A DNA stretch of 64,000 bases from Saussurea involucrata (Eukaryota > Streptophyta > Magnoliopsida > Asterales > Asteraceae). The position numbers and the translations under genes are program-made. The stretch is from the NCBI GenBank assembly GCA_033807775.1, contig CM066312.1:30043696-30107695 (forward strand), written 5' to 3'. The notes beneath the pieces were generated by a model. The model was not told the origin of the DNA. It did not search any database and saw only the letters and a list, made by a program, of their open reading frames with translations. Position 1 is the first letter of the stretch; each line of letters begins with the position of its first letter. Positions 20,680 through 30,903 of this stretch are shown here, in pieces.

Positions 20680-21219
20680 TGTAAGTCCAGGATTTACTCT
20701 TACAATCAATATATCAATCTATGAAGAAGTAATTGAGAAGTAATATGATCAAGCCCAATTGTATTCAATGAAGAACAGAATTACAGATCTTAGAGAGAGA
20801 GTATCTCAAAGATTACAAAAGATGAATACAAATATATTCGGGAAAATCAGTTAGCAATGTAGTGCTAACCACTATATACACTGCAACGGAAATATTAAAG
20901 CTACAGTACAAATATGAATGACTAATAAGAACTAAACACGTGTCCTAATTAGTTTACTAAACACTAAGGAAAGTATCTAGTTATAAGTTCTGAACAGGTT
21001 GTTCTGAACTTCTGAACGTTATTCTGATTAGGCTTCTCAGAACTTCTGGCTCTTCTTCTCAGACTTCTGACTCTTCTTCTCAGATCTCTGTACTTGGTAA
21101 ACTTTCAAAGTAATCCTGCTGAGCTTTTGTAGTCAGAACTCTGACTCTTCTTCTCAGAACATCTGAGCCTTCTTATCAGATTTCAACACTTAGTTTATTG
21201 ACAAAACTCAGATCTAACA
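20680..21219 (-). repeat. E0 LTR 3 (5' end of array)
   Basis: 540 bp, ends in GATCTAACA followed by the ACTCG target copy. Being the 5' LTR of the array, it would drive transcription leftward. Confidence 0.9.
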
Positions 21220-21224
21220 ACTCG

Positions 21225-21317
21225 ATTTTTCCAAAGATTGAAGTTATCTTTGCTAAATCGAGGTGGTTTGGCTTGAGAGCCATTGTCTATGTAATTAGTG
21301 TTTGTGTTGTTTGCCAT
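21225..21317 (-). pseudogene. E1 gag, 5' fragment
   Basis: Start ATG at 21315-21317. Encodes MANNTNTNYIDNGSQ and PRFSKDNFNLWKN, matching the first residues of E2 Gag. The frame breaks at the E0 insertion and resumes at 14842. Confidence 0.85.
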
Positions 21318-21333
21318 TTTGAAGAATAGCAAG

Positions 21334-22565
21334 TGTAACAACCGGTTTCCCAAACATGTTTCAAATAACATATATTGCATCACATCGTTACATTCATAAA
21401 AAGAAATTACCAAACAAATCACGTACGGTCCCAGCAGTCTCGAAACGATACAACATAACACATATTCAATTCCTAATCCTTGTCAGCTATTAACCCCGCC
21501 TTACACATTAATTCTTCCCTTTGCTAACGAACGATCCTCAACCTGGAATACATATTTTTAAAACAGAAATGATGAGGGTTAGACCTAATGGTCCAGTGAG
21601 AAAATCCCTGTCAGTTGAAATTTGCCAAGAATCCAATTAAATAAAACCTTTTTATACAAACACACATATATTACACGTAATTAAATACCAACCAAGACTT
21701 GCGTTTCGTATCCACTCATTCCCCCTTATTCCTCCATAATTGGCCAAACTAGTGGTTGCAAGCCAACTAGTCAATTTACTCTGCTGTACAACATCTACAG
21801 TAAACACGCCTGTCCGCTTACCGGAACCCGGCAACACACCGGTCCGCACCTCGGATCCCGACCCCGTATTCTCGCAGAATACTCATCTATTTACAGTATA
21901 CCATCATGTATATAAATATTTCAATAAAAACACATAATCACATTATGTATCACATTCTCAATCCATACATATCCATTTCATATAGATATAAATCACATAT
22001 ATATGTATTCCAGTTGAAAAAAACGTTTTTAAATAAAACTCACCTGTTTCGTTTAATTTTCAAGATCTTCCCACGCTATTATCAAGTACTCCAAATTCTT
22101 CAGTCCCGTTTCACGGAATCTGTTTCGTTTAATTTTCAAGATATTCCCACGCTATTATCAAGTACTCCAAATTCTTCAGTCCCGTTTCACGGAATCTTTG
22201 TTTTCTTGATTGTGGATTCTAACCCCAGCTGCAAAACACCCAGTTCCTACTTCTTCTTCTTGATTTTTCCTTAGCTTTTACTCTCTTTTTCCTTTCTCTC
22301 TACCTCTCTGCCGAATGAACACCCACACACACACATATGCTAAGAATGTCAAAAGAAAGAGGACACCTTATCCATATTAGGTGAAAAGGACGGTTTGGGT
22401 GAAAATATCTTCACCCTTACCAAACTAACCTCACACTTATCCTATTTGGCAAAACTTACCCCCAAACTTTAAAATTTAATAAAACTTATCCCTTAACTTC
22501 TAATTCCAAAAATTATTAAAATTAAAGACTTATAAAATAAATAAATAAAATACCTAGTTATTACA
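21334..22565. mobile_element. Solo LTR in the E1 leader
   Basis: 1232 bp beginning TGTAACAACC and ending TTATTACA, flanked by perfect 5-bp copies GCAAG (21329-21333 and 22566-22570). No internal coding region is present. The ends and length suit a Ty3/gypsy-type LTR left by LTR-LTR recombination, but no partner is in the window, so the family is a guess. Confidence 0.75.
22045..22196. repeat. 76-bp tandem duplication in the solo LTR
   Basis: Two adjacent units (22045-22120 and 22121-22196), both starting tgtttcgtttaattttcaag and nearly identical. Confidence 0.85.
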
Positions 22566-22616
22566 GCAAGGAAGAGATAGTATAAGCAAGATCTTGTTTA
22601 TAGGATTAAACAATCT

Positions 22617-22628
22617 GCTCTGATACCA
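22617..22628 (-). promoter_or_regulatory. E1 primer-binding site
   Basis: Minus strand TGGTATCAGAGC, two bases from the 5' LTR. A perfect initiator-Met tRNA match. Confidence 0.9.
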
Positions 22629-22630
22629 CT

Positions 22631-23588
22631 TGTTGGTCCCGAAGGGTTATACAAGTTTGTAGAAGGGGGGTTGAATACAAATACAAGATTTTTATCTTTA
22701 AAACTGTTTATTGATATAATCAAACAATTTACAGTTTTTTGCGAAATAAGATTAAGTATAAAACATAACCTAAACAAACTATAAGAATCACACAGATTTC
22801 TTTCACTAGAAAAGATAGAAAGAAGTTAAGAAAACTAAGAGTAAATTTTTTTAAGGCAGTAAGAGATCAGAGATAGAAGAGCAAGCCATCAGAGTGAATG
22901 CTAAACTTCTATTTATACTGCATGCATTAAATGCATGTCAGTACAACATTACACATGGCAACGTCTGGTTGGTTGCATGAATTTGACTTTGGCAAACATG
23001 CTCTTGGCCGTATGATGAATAGTGTAGTTGGCAGAGTGGTTTGTACGATCCTGGACAAATGGATGTCCTTCTGACAAATCGTACAAAAGCGTGCAAGGGG
23101 ATAAGACAAAAGTTGCTTTGTAGAACAGGCTTCATGATCAGCGATCGTTGAGTTGATCTTTATCAAGGAATGATAAAGTTCAGCTCTCGCTGAAGTCGTC
23201 TACTTGAAACTTCGCGTGAAATGGACAAGTCTTGGCTTCACTGATATCCGCATCAGGTCACTAGTAGACTTAGTCACCCGTTCGTCAGCTTGGTCTTCGA
23301 TTTCAGTTTTGAACTCTGTTGTCGCGAATCTTGTCTTCAGGGATCATAAGCAAACAATTACACGATGAGTATTCAACGATCATCAGCGAGACTGAACAGG
23401 CTCGGGTCTCACTAATGTACATTCATCGCTGAAGTAAATTAAAGAACATATGTTTTCCATCAGCGATACTAAACAGACTTAGTATATTTTTCATAGATGG
23501 CAAAACATTAATACATATTGTTTACTTACAATTTTCACTAAGTGATTCTAAGGGTCATCATCAAAGCACTGAAGGGTTTGGATCAACA
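22631..23588 (-). repeat. E1 5' LTR
   Basis: 958 bp, TG...CA. The minus-strand TATA (tataaatag) lies near 22907-22917. TCAGCG/CGCTGA occurs five times. It faces the E2 5' LTR across about 670 bp of unrelated DNA. Confidence 0.9.
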
Positions 23589-24258
23589 ATATACGTCAAT
23601 ATACTAAAAAAGAAGAAGCAAATCATCAACATGTGAGTTTTCATGTGTACCTTCATGCCAAAGGGGGAAAAGAGAAGCAACATCATTTCTTAGAATTGCC
23701 CACTAAACAAATTTGAAGACCTCGAAATACATTGACTTTTGTAAGAATAAACATTTTCCATTTGTACCAATTGCTAAAGAAAATTTATGTATTATCAAAT
23801 TATTTTCAATGGTCTAAACTCAAGTCCGTCTTAAAATTCAAAATTTAGTCCAATTGCCAATAAAGAAGTCAAAAAATCCATCTTTTTGTGCAAACCAGGT
23901 AAGAAATTCCAAACCATTAGTCCAAAAGGTTCATAGAAAATAACCACAAGAAAGAATTACCTACATAATAACAAGAGTAAGTTATGGATTTGGTCCCTGT
24001 GGTTTTCTAAAATGTTGGATTAGGCCCCCTAAAGGAATTATTTACGATCATGGTCATCATGGTTTCACTTTTGTTTCATATTAGATCCCTCACCTAACTC
24101 CAGTTAAGTAACTCCCGTTAACCCTCCCTTACATGCCTCCCACGTGAGGGCGTTTTTTTTTCATTCTAAATATACCCTATTTCTAATACCTTTTGTTTTG
24201 AAAGCTGATTACGTTCCAAAGTTGCATCTAGAGAGTGAGAGATCAATACAGAGGGGAA
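23589..24258. other. Spacer between E1 and E2: presumed upstream/5' UTR DNA of the host gene
   Basis: No ORF. A segment near 23986-24170 (atttggtccctgtggtttt, gttaactcc-type phrases) resembles a widespread plant intergenic repeat that I cannot name. The end, gagagtgagagatcaatacagagggg, would be joined to 33897 if E2 were removed, placing it about 40 bp before the host ATG at 33936. Confidence 0.4.
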
Positions 24259-25219
24259 TGTTGATCCAAACCCTTCAGTGATTTGATGACGACCCTTAGA
24301 ATCACTTAGTAAAAATTGTAATTAAACAATATGTATCAGTGTTTCACCATCTATGAAAACATACTAAGTCTATTTAGTATTGCTGATGGAAACATCTGTC
24401 CTTTAATTTATGCCTCAGGGATAAATGTACATCAGTGAGACCTGAGCCTGTTCAGTCTCGTCGATGATCGCTGAATGCTCATCATGTAATTGTTTGCTTA
24501 TGATCCCTGAAGACCAGATTCGCAACAACAGAGTTTAAAGATGAAATCGAAGACCAAGCTGACGAACGAGTGAATAAGTCTACTAGTAACATGATGCGGA
24601 TATCAGCGAAGCCAAGACTTGTCCAATTTACGCGATGTTTCAAGTAGAAGACTTCTGCGAGAGTTGACCTTTATCATTCCCTGATAAAGATCAACTCAGC
24701 GATCGCTAATCATGAAGCATGTTCTACAAGGAACATTTGTCTTATCCCCTTGCACGCTTTTGTACGATTTGTCAGAAGGACATGCCTTTGTCCAGGATCA
24801 TACAAACCACTCTGCCATCTACACTGTTCATCATGCGGCCAAGAGCATGTTTGCAAAAGTCAAATTCATGCAACCAACCAAGTGCTGACACGTGTAAAGT
24901 CATACTGACACGCATTAAATGCATGCAGTATAAATAGGAAGTTTTACTTCATTTTTGAAGTGCTCTTCCTTTCTATTCCTAAACTCTTAGTGCCAAGAAA
25001 AACTATCCTTAGCTTTTCTTAACTTCTTTCATTCTTATTCTAAGGGCAAGAAATATATGTGATTCTCTTAGTTTGTTTAGATTAGGTTTTATACTTAGTC
25101 TTATTCCGCAACAAACTGTAAATTGTTGATTATATCAATAAACAATTTAGAAAGATAAAAATTGCGTCTTTGTATTCAACCCCCCTTCTACAAACTTGTA
25201 TAACCCTTCGGGACCAACA
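24259..25219 (+). repeat. E2 5' LTR
   Basis: 961 bp. The U5 end carries ttcaaccccccttctacaaa and ends gggaccaaca. AATAAA near 25136 may be the polyadenylation signal. Confidence 0.9.
24929..24936 (+). promoter_or_regulatory. E2 5' LTR TATA box
   Basis: TATAAATA preceded by gcattaaatgcatgcag. The same block occurs in the other LTRs of this family. Confidence 0.7.
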
Positions 25220-25220
25220 A

Positions 25221-25233
25221 GTAGTATTAGAGC
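25221..25233 (+). promoter_or_regulatory. E2 primer-binding site (mutated)
   Basis: gtagtattagagc just after the LTR, two changes from TGGTATCAGAGC. Priming would be weakened. Confidence 0.7.
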
Positions 25234-25295
25234 AGATTGTTTAATCCCATAAACAAGATCTTGCTTATACTATCTCTTCCTTTCCATTTCTCAAT

Positions 25296-26450
25296 ATGGT
25301 AAACCCCATAAACACAAATTACATAGATAATGGCTCTCTTGCCAAACCACCTCGATTCAGCAAAGATAACTTCAATCTTTGGAAGAACCGAATGATGCTC
25401 TTTCTAGAAGGTGTAGATCCCACTATACCTTATTATGTGGAAAATGGACCCTTTGTTCCACATATGGTCCAAGGTCCTGTTCCAGCCACTGCCACCACTC
25501 CTGCAGTTCCTGAGAGAACTATCATCAAAGAAGTCTCTCAGTGGACTGAAGAAGACAAGAAGACTGTGGCCATCGACACAAAAGCCAGATCCATCATTTC
25601 TATGGCTCTTCCTAATGAAGTCTACCATTCCATCATGAATCTCAAGAGCTCAAAAGCCATGTGGGACACTATATGTGTTCAATATGAAGGCACTGCTGAC
25701 GTACAAGAATCCAAGAGAATCAACCTGGTAAGACAATACGAAAGTTTCATCTGTGGTAAGAATGAAACCCACTCTGAAGTTCACCAACGCTTTAATTGTT
25801 TAATTATTGATTTCATAGCTGTTGGTAAGACTTATGCTAGCTCCGAGATCCTAGCAAAATTCTTGGAATGTCTTCTTGAAAGTTGGGACAACTATACCAT
25901 GTGTCTTAAACTATCAAAGGATCTTAAATTTATGACTCTTAGTACCTTATTTGGCACTATGCTCAATCATGAGCAGTCGTGTCTTCTTAAGAAGAATCTT
26001 GTCAAAGATTCCAAAAGCACACTTGTTGCTTTACTCTCCTTAGAGTTAACGCCTACTCAACAATCAACTGTCACTATCACTGAGTTAGAATCTAACTCTG
26101 ATGATTCATCAGAAGCTGACCCTTCAGAACTTGATGAATCTCTGGCACTCCTGACTAATACTTTCAACAGATTTGCCAGAAAGAGTAACTTCAGAAGAAA
26201 TAAACCTCTCACCCTTACTGACAAGCCTAAATCTTCTTCTGTTGATAAGCTACTACTATCTGCTTTAACTGTGAAAAAGTAGGACACTTTGCAAGTGAAT
26301 GCAGGTCAAATAAAGCATTCAAACCTTCTTCATCCCACAAGAAATCCTCTACTCCTAGGACTAGAGATGACAAATACCTGAAACTCAAAGAAAAGTATGA
26401 AAAGTTGAAAAGCTACAAAAAGAAAGTTAAAGGTATGTTCGCCGAAGAAC
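25296..26450 (+). pseudogene. E2 gag, N-terminal and first zinc knuckle
   Basis: 328-codon ORF 25296-26282. The copia Gag helical domain starts with NFNLWKNRMMLFLEGVDPTI and continues with the UBN2-like KARSIISMALPNEVYHSI and MWDTICVQYEGT. The first CCHC knuckle, CFNCEKVGHFASEC, lies at 26265-26330 in another frame just across the ORF's end, so a one-base shift separates it. It is intact here, unlike in E1. Confidence 0.8.
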
Positions 26451-26515
26451 ATGACTAGGCTGAGTCTGATGAAGAATCAGATTCTGATGAAGAAGATGAG
26501 GCAAATCTCTGTCTC

Positions 26516-27544
26516 ATGGCCAAAATCAAAGAAGAAGAGGAAGAACATGCTGAAATTCCCTCTACTTCTGCTTCTACCTCTCTGGTATCACTCTCTCCTT
26601 CTCCTTCTCCTGCTCTCACTGAAGCTGATAGACTTTGTGCTATCGATTTACTGACTTTTGATTTATATGATGCCATGAATGGTAAGACCGCTGAACAACA
26701 AAATCAAGATTTAACTGAACAACTTAAAAACTGTCATTTGAAATTTCAAGAGCTTCCAAAATTAGAAGAAAATTTGAAAGATCAGGTCTATGTGAATCAA
26801 GTTGTTAGCATCGGGCGTGAAAAAGCTACCCCTGAGCTGAAAGTAGAAAAAGAAACTGTTGAAGGATGGTATAAATCCTCAGCAAAGATCCCTGAGATAA
26901 TCGGTGCTCAGATCCCTGTCAATGACAGAAGTGGTCTTGGTTACAAAGCTAACGCTGAAGAACAAACGACTGATCTTTCCATGCTTAAATTTGGAATGTT
27001 CGTGTCTTCTATGCCTGACACCTCATCATCTCAGTGCTCTTGTTCTAATAATCCAATCCCTGAGGATAAACCTACTTTAAGCCCTAAACTTAAAGGTAAA
27101 GAAAAAGTTGTTATTCAAAAACCTCAGAAGGGTACCAAAGAACCAAAGCTAAAAACTTCTAAACCTTCAGCTAATCATCCCTCTTCTTCAAAGAATAAGA
27201 TCCCTGAACATGTTCAGCGATCTACTCCAAAAATTAGAGTGGATGTTATTGGAAAGAAATCTGAAGAACCAAAGGTTCCTCCGATATCTGATGCCAAAGG
27301 TATTCTTGGTACAGGCCCTGCCCATTTGAAATTGTCAAATAGTCATGCCTATGGTCCTAAAGCTACTTTCAGCTATAGGAAATGTTATCACTGTGGACTT
27401 ACCGATCATATTGCTAGTAAGTACCCCACATCCACCAAAGTTGAGAAATTAGCTAAGGCGAAGATGAATGCCCCCAAGGCAAAGAAGAACATCCCTGGTG
27501 GAAATCAAGCTAAGGTGAAAATACCACCAAGGTTAAGAAATTAA
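26516..27544 (+). pseudogene. E2 gag, C-terminal part with second zinc knuckle
   Basis: 342 codons after a stop at about 26457. Glu-rich start, then a coiled-coil-like stretch (LTEQLKNCHLKFQELPKLEE), a Ser/Lys-rich region and the second knuckle CYHCGLTDHIASKY, in which the last Cys is Tyr. E1 keeps this Cys. It is collinear with 12726-13742 in E1. Confidence 0.8.
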
Positions 27545-27777
27545 CCAAGGTGAATATTACCACTAACGTTGAGTCATCAGATTATGCGAAGATCGCTGAT
27601 CCTTCTACATCCTCTACCACTAACAAGTGTGGACCCATCATAAAATGGGTACCCATTCCAAACTAATCTTCCTTTGTTTACAGGTCTCGAAGGGTACTGG
27701 TATCTCGATAGTGGATGCTCTAGACACATGACTGGAAAAAGAAACCTGCTCAATGAATATAAGGAAGAGAAAGGTCC
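27545..27777 (+). pseudogene. E2 protease, 5' part
   Basis: Contains the retropepsin motif WYLDSGCSRHMTGKRN with the catalytic Asp intact. The frame is cut at 27777 by an insertion and resumes at 29352 (VTFGGNGKGYTRGFG). Confidence 0.8.
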
Positions 27778-29346
27778 TGTTACGTGCGAAATGTGTGTTT
27801 TAATCGCAGTGGGTTGCAAACTGTCCACAGTGGGAAGTGCAAGTGTACATTGTCCACTATGATCGTCACAGCAAGTAATAGTTGGTAAAATACCAGAATC
27901 GAATCCACAGAGACTGGACAATCAAGACAATACGGTTCTCATGAGTTCCTTTTACAAGTTTCAACTAGAGAGGAAAATAATACTTTGGTTTGGTGAAATA
28001 GCTACTTTAAACGAATTACTAAATGATAAAAAGGAGGAATGTAGGTTGAATTTTCCCTAAATTTTATCTCAAATACTCGGTCCTTAGAGTGGTCCTCGTA
28101 TTCGTGGTAGACATTTTCGCTAGAAAAACCCGGTTACAAAATACTCACACCTTTAGATGAAAATCCCATACTCTTAGTACTTGTTGTTTTGTCAATGGTA
28201 ATCTCTAAATGGACCTTTTCAGGCCTCGATGGAATGTGTAGAGACAAATACTCTAAGTGTTTTTATACACAAATTAGCTTGCCTACTACTCCAGTGGGCA
28301 GAGATTAGCTCACTATGCCGACCTCACTTTCGTAAGTGTCAAAAGAATTCTTTCGAATCCCCTAGCATCATTCAAGCTCGTATCACTGCGTTCTACTCAT
28401 TTCTAAGTTAAGAACTAGACTTTTAGATCTGTGCAAGTGATCGGCTTGTTCGCATCTTTGGGTAAATATCGAGAATGAATGACCAAAACAATAAATATTC
28501 TAAGTATAAAGATTACTCAAGCATTTTCTATAAAATTCAGGTACTTCTCCTTCCTACATCCCAAAGGATGTTTAGCCTAACATTTCCGAAGTAAAGAAAA
28601 CAAAAGATGAAGTTTTGCACATAATAAAACTGAAAGTGACTTGAATTAACTGCTCATAGTGGGGAACGAGAAGTCGTCCCTGCACTGTGTAGTTCGAATT
28701 ACAATTAAACTAAGAGAGTAAATTACTGAAAATTAAAGCTAGTTACTGCAGTAAATAAAAGACTAAAGCTAATGTGGTAGTTGAGAGAATTTAAGACTAA
28801 AAGTATTCAAGGATGATAACCAAGCATGCATTTAATGGCACCCAAGTGCTCCTTTATATACTAGGAGAAGGAGTTGGGTATTACACAAAAGAGGTGGGTC
28901 TTCCAATGGGTAAAGACTGCAGTGTTGTGGCATAATTCAACTCTAATGGGCAATCCTTTTATCCAATGGTCCCTTTTCCAAGTCAATCTCCAAGTACAAA
29001 GAGGTGTACTTGATGCTATCTTCAATGAGAACTACCTTGTACTTCTCCAGCCATTTCTCTGCCATATGAACCTTCCTCCTCCAGAAAATTAGATCCCAAC
29101 AAATAGTTTCTTTTTGATCAGCTCGAAGAGTGGGGACCCGGAGTGGGCACAACAGTGGTCACTGCAGGATAAAACGTGAAAAACACCCAAATTCCACCAA
29201 ATAGTTCATTAAATATATGGTTCACTCCTTTTGCTCATTTTCGAGAATTATACTAAGAATGTGGGTTTTTAGAAGTGAAATGGCTAAAATTGACAAAATA
29301 AAGTGGAAAATAAATGGAAATAATAACTCTAAAAATAGAGTTAGCA
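27778..29346. mobile_element. 1.57-kb insertion in E2 protease (solo-LTR-like)
   Basis: Begins TGTTACGTGC, ends GAGTTAGCA, and is flanked by perfect 5-bp copies GGTCC (27773-27777 and 29347-29351). The uninterrupted E1 sequence near 12480 gives the empty site. TG...CA ends, 5-bp duplication and no coding capacity suggest a solo LTR. A TATA-like ttatata is near 28853. The family is unknown. Confidence 0.7.
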
Positions 29347-29351
29347 GGTCC

Positions 29352-30903
29352 CTCAGTGACCTTTGGTGGAAATGGTAAAGGATATACCCGAGGGTTTGGT
29401 GTACTTTCTAATGGTACTACCACCTTCAGAAGAGTCACATATGTGGAAGGACTGAAGCACAATCTTCTTAGCATCAGTCAGCTATGTGATAAGGACTACA
29501 AGGTTTGCTTTACTAAAGAAGCATGCTTTGTCACTGACAATAAAGAGAAGATCGCTCTCAGTGGATATCATTTGGAAAATGTTTATGTTATATACATGGA
29601 CTCAAAATCCACTGAAAACATTTGTTTTCACTCCAAAGCCTCTTCTAATGTGAACTGGTTATGGCATAGAAGGCTCTCTCATCTTTACTTCAAGACGCTG
29701 AATACTCTCTTTTCAAAAGAGTTAGTCACTGGCTTGCCTCAACACTCATATGCCAAGGAATCTCTTTGTTCAGCGTGTGAGAAAGGAAAACAAACGAAAG
29801 CAAGTTTCAAGACTAAGCAAGTCTCCTCAGTGACATCTCCTCTTCAATTCATCCACATGGATTTATTTGGCCCTGTCAACATTCAATCCATCGCTGGAAA
29901 GAAATACACGCTGGTCATAGTAAATGAATTCTCTCGCTATCCCTGGGTGATGTTCCTCCATGCTAAAAGTGACACCTCAGAAGAACTCATATCATTTGTC
30001 AAGAAAATGGATGTCCTGAACAATATGACCGTTTGCTCAATAAGGAGTGATCATGGGACTGAATTCAAAAACAGTTATCTTGACAACTTCTTTGAGAGCA
30101 AGGGAATTTCTCACAACTTCTCTGCAGTCAGAACTCCTCAGCAGAATGGAGTCACTAAAAGAAGAAATAGAACGATAATTGAAGCTGAAAGATCAATGCT
30201 CAACGATTCTCATCTTCCAACTTAATTCTAGGCGGAAGCTGTCAACACTGCCTGTTTTACCCAAAATAGGCCGCTGATTGTTAAAAGATTCAAGAAAACT
30301 GCCTACCAACCTTTCCATGGAAGAAAGCCATCTATTATCTTTTTTCACATCTTAGGTTGTCAATGTTTCATTTTAAACAACAGGGATTCTCTTGGAAAGT
30401 TTGATCCCAAAGCTGACGACAGAATTTTCATAGGATACTCCTCAACGTCCAAAGCCTTCAGAGTCTTCAACAAGAGAGGAAACAATGTAGAAGAAACAAT
30501 TCATGTCACCTTTGACGAATCCCGTTCAGCGAACTCCAGACCTACTGCTGACAACGAAGAACTGAATCAGTGGATGTTTTCTCATTTTGGGGATTTAGAA
30601 GCTAACCTTAACCCCGACCGTCAGGTCAACAACCCAATAGCTGATGATGACCCTATCATCATTCCCAACATGCAGTCAAGTGAAGCTGAATCCACGTCTT
30701 GGGTTTCAGCTGTTCCCATTAAAACTTTGCCTCATTCTGAACCTTCAACATATGATATTCCATCTACTTCTCAACAATTAGTGAATGAAACTTCATATGA
30801 ACCTCAGCCTGTTTTGCCTGGTATACCTGAAGTCGCTGAAGCTTCTTCTTCAGCTCCTCCAGAAGTTCAATCTGAGCCAGCTATTCATGCTCCTGCTCAG
30901 TGA
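29352..30903 (+). pseudogene. E2 protease 3' part and integrase
   Basis: 29352-30225 runs from the protease flap through LLSISQLCDKDYKV, the pre-integrase zinc region (LWHRRLSHLYFKTL ... CSACEKGKQ) and the integrase core: HMDLFGPVN (first Asp present), IRSDHGTEFK (second Asp present), but NGVTKRRN instead of NGVxER, so the catalytic Glu is Lys. A 51-bp insertion at 30253-30303 and a stop near 30223 follow. 30574-30903 is the Ser/Pro-rich linker. Strand transfer is predicted lost. Confidence 0.8.

Larger units (their letters stand above)
14848..21219 (-). mobile_element. E0: non-autonomous LTR retroelement, tandem LTR-int-LTR-int-LTR
   Basis: Three 540-bp LTRs (14848, 17764, 20680) alternate with two 2376-bp internal regions, an exact period of 2916 bp. 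The outer ends are TG and CA, and the whole array is flanked by a perfect 5-bp duplication ACTCG (14843-14847 and 21220-21224) inside E1 gag. Each unit has a tRNA-iMet PBS and a polypurine tract, so orientation is minus. The internal DNA codes only for a Gag N-terminus-like ORF and a 618-codon accessory ORF. Protease, integrase and RT are absent, so mobility must depend on an autonomous copia partner. LTR differences are few (about 1% by eye), so the insertion is young. Confidence 0.92.
2386..23588 (-). mobile_element. E1: Ty1/copia LTR retrotransposon with accessory gene, nested-into
   Basis: A copia element on the minus strand. LTRs of 961 bp (2386-3346) and 958 bp (22631-23588) begin TGTTGGTCCC and end GGATCAACA. 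Target copies are gtata on the left and atata on the right, with one mismatch. A PBS for tRNA-iMet lies beside the right LTR and a polypurine tract beside the left one. The pol order protease, integrase, reverse transcriptase, RNase H defines Ty1/copia. The large extra gene between RNase H and the 3' LTR resembles the layout of SIRE/Maximus-type elements. It is interrupted by E0 (14848-21219) and a solo LTR (21334-22565). Removing both leaves about 13.6 kb. All genes carry stops or frameshifts, so it is not autonomous today. Confidence 0.9.
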
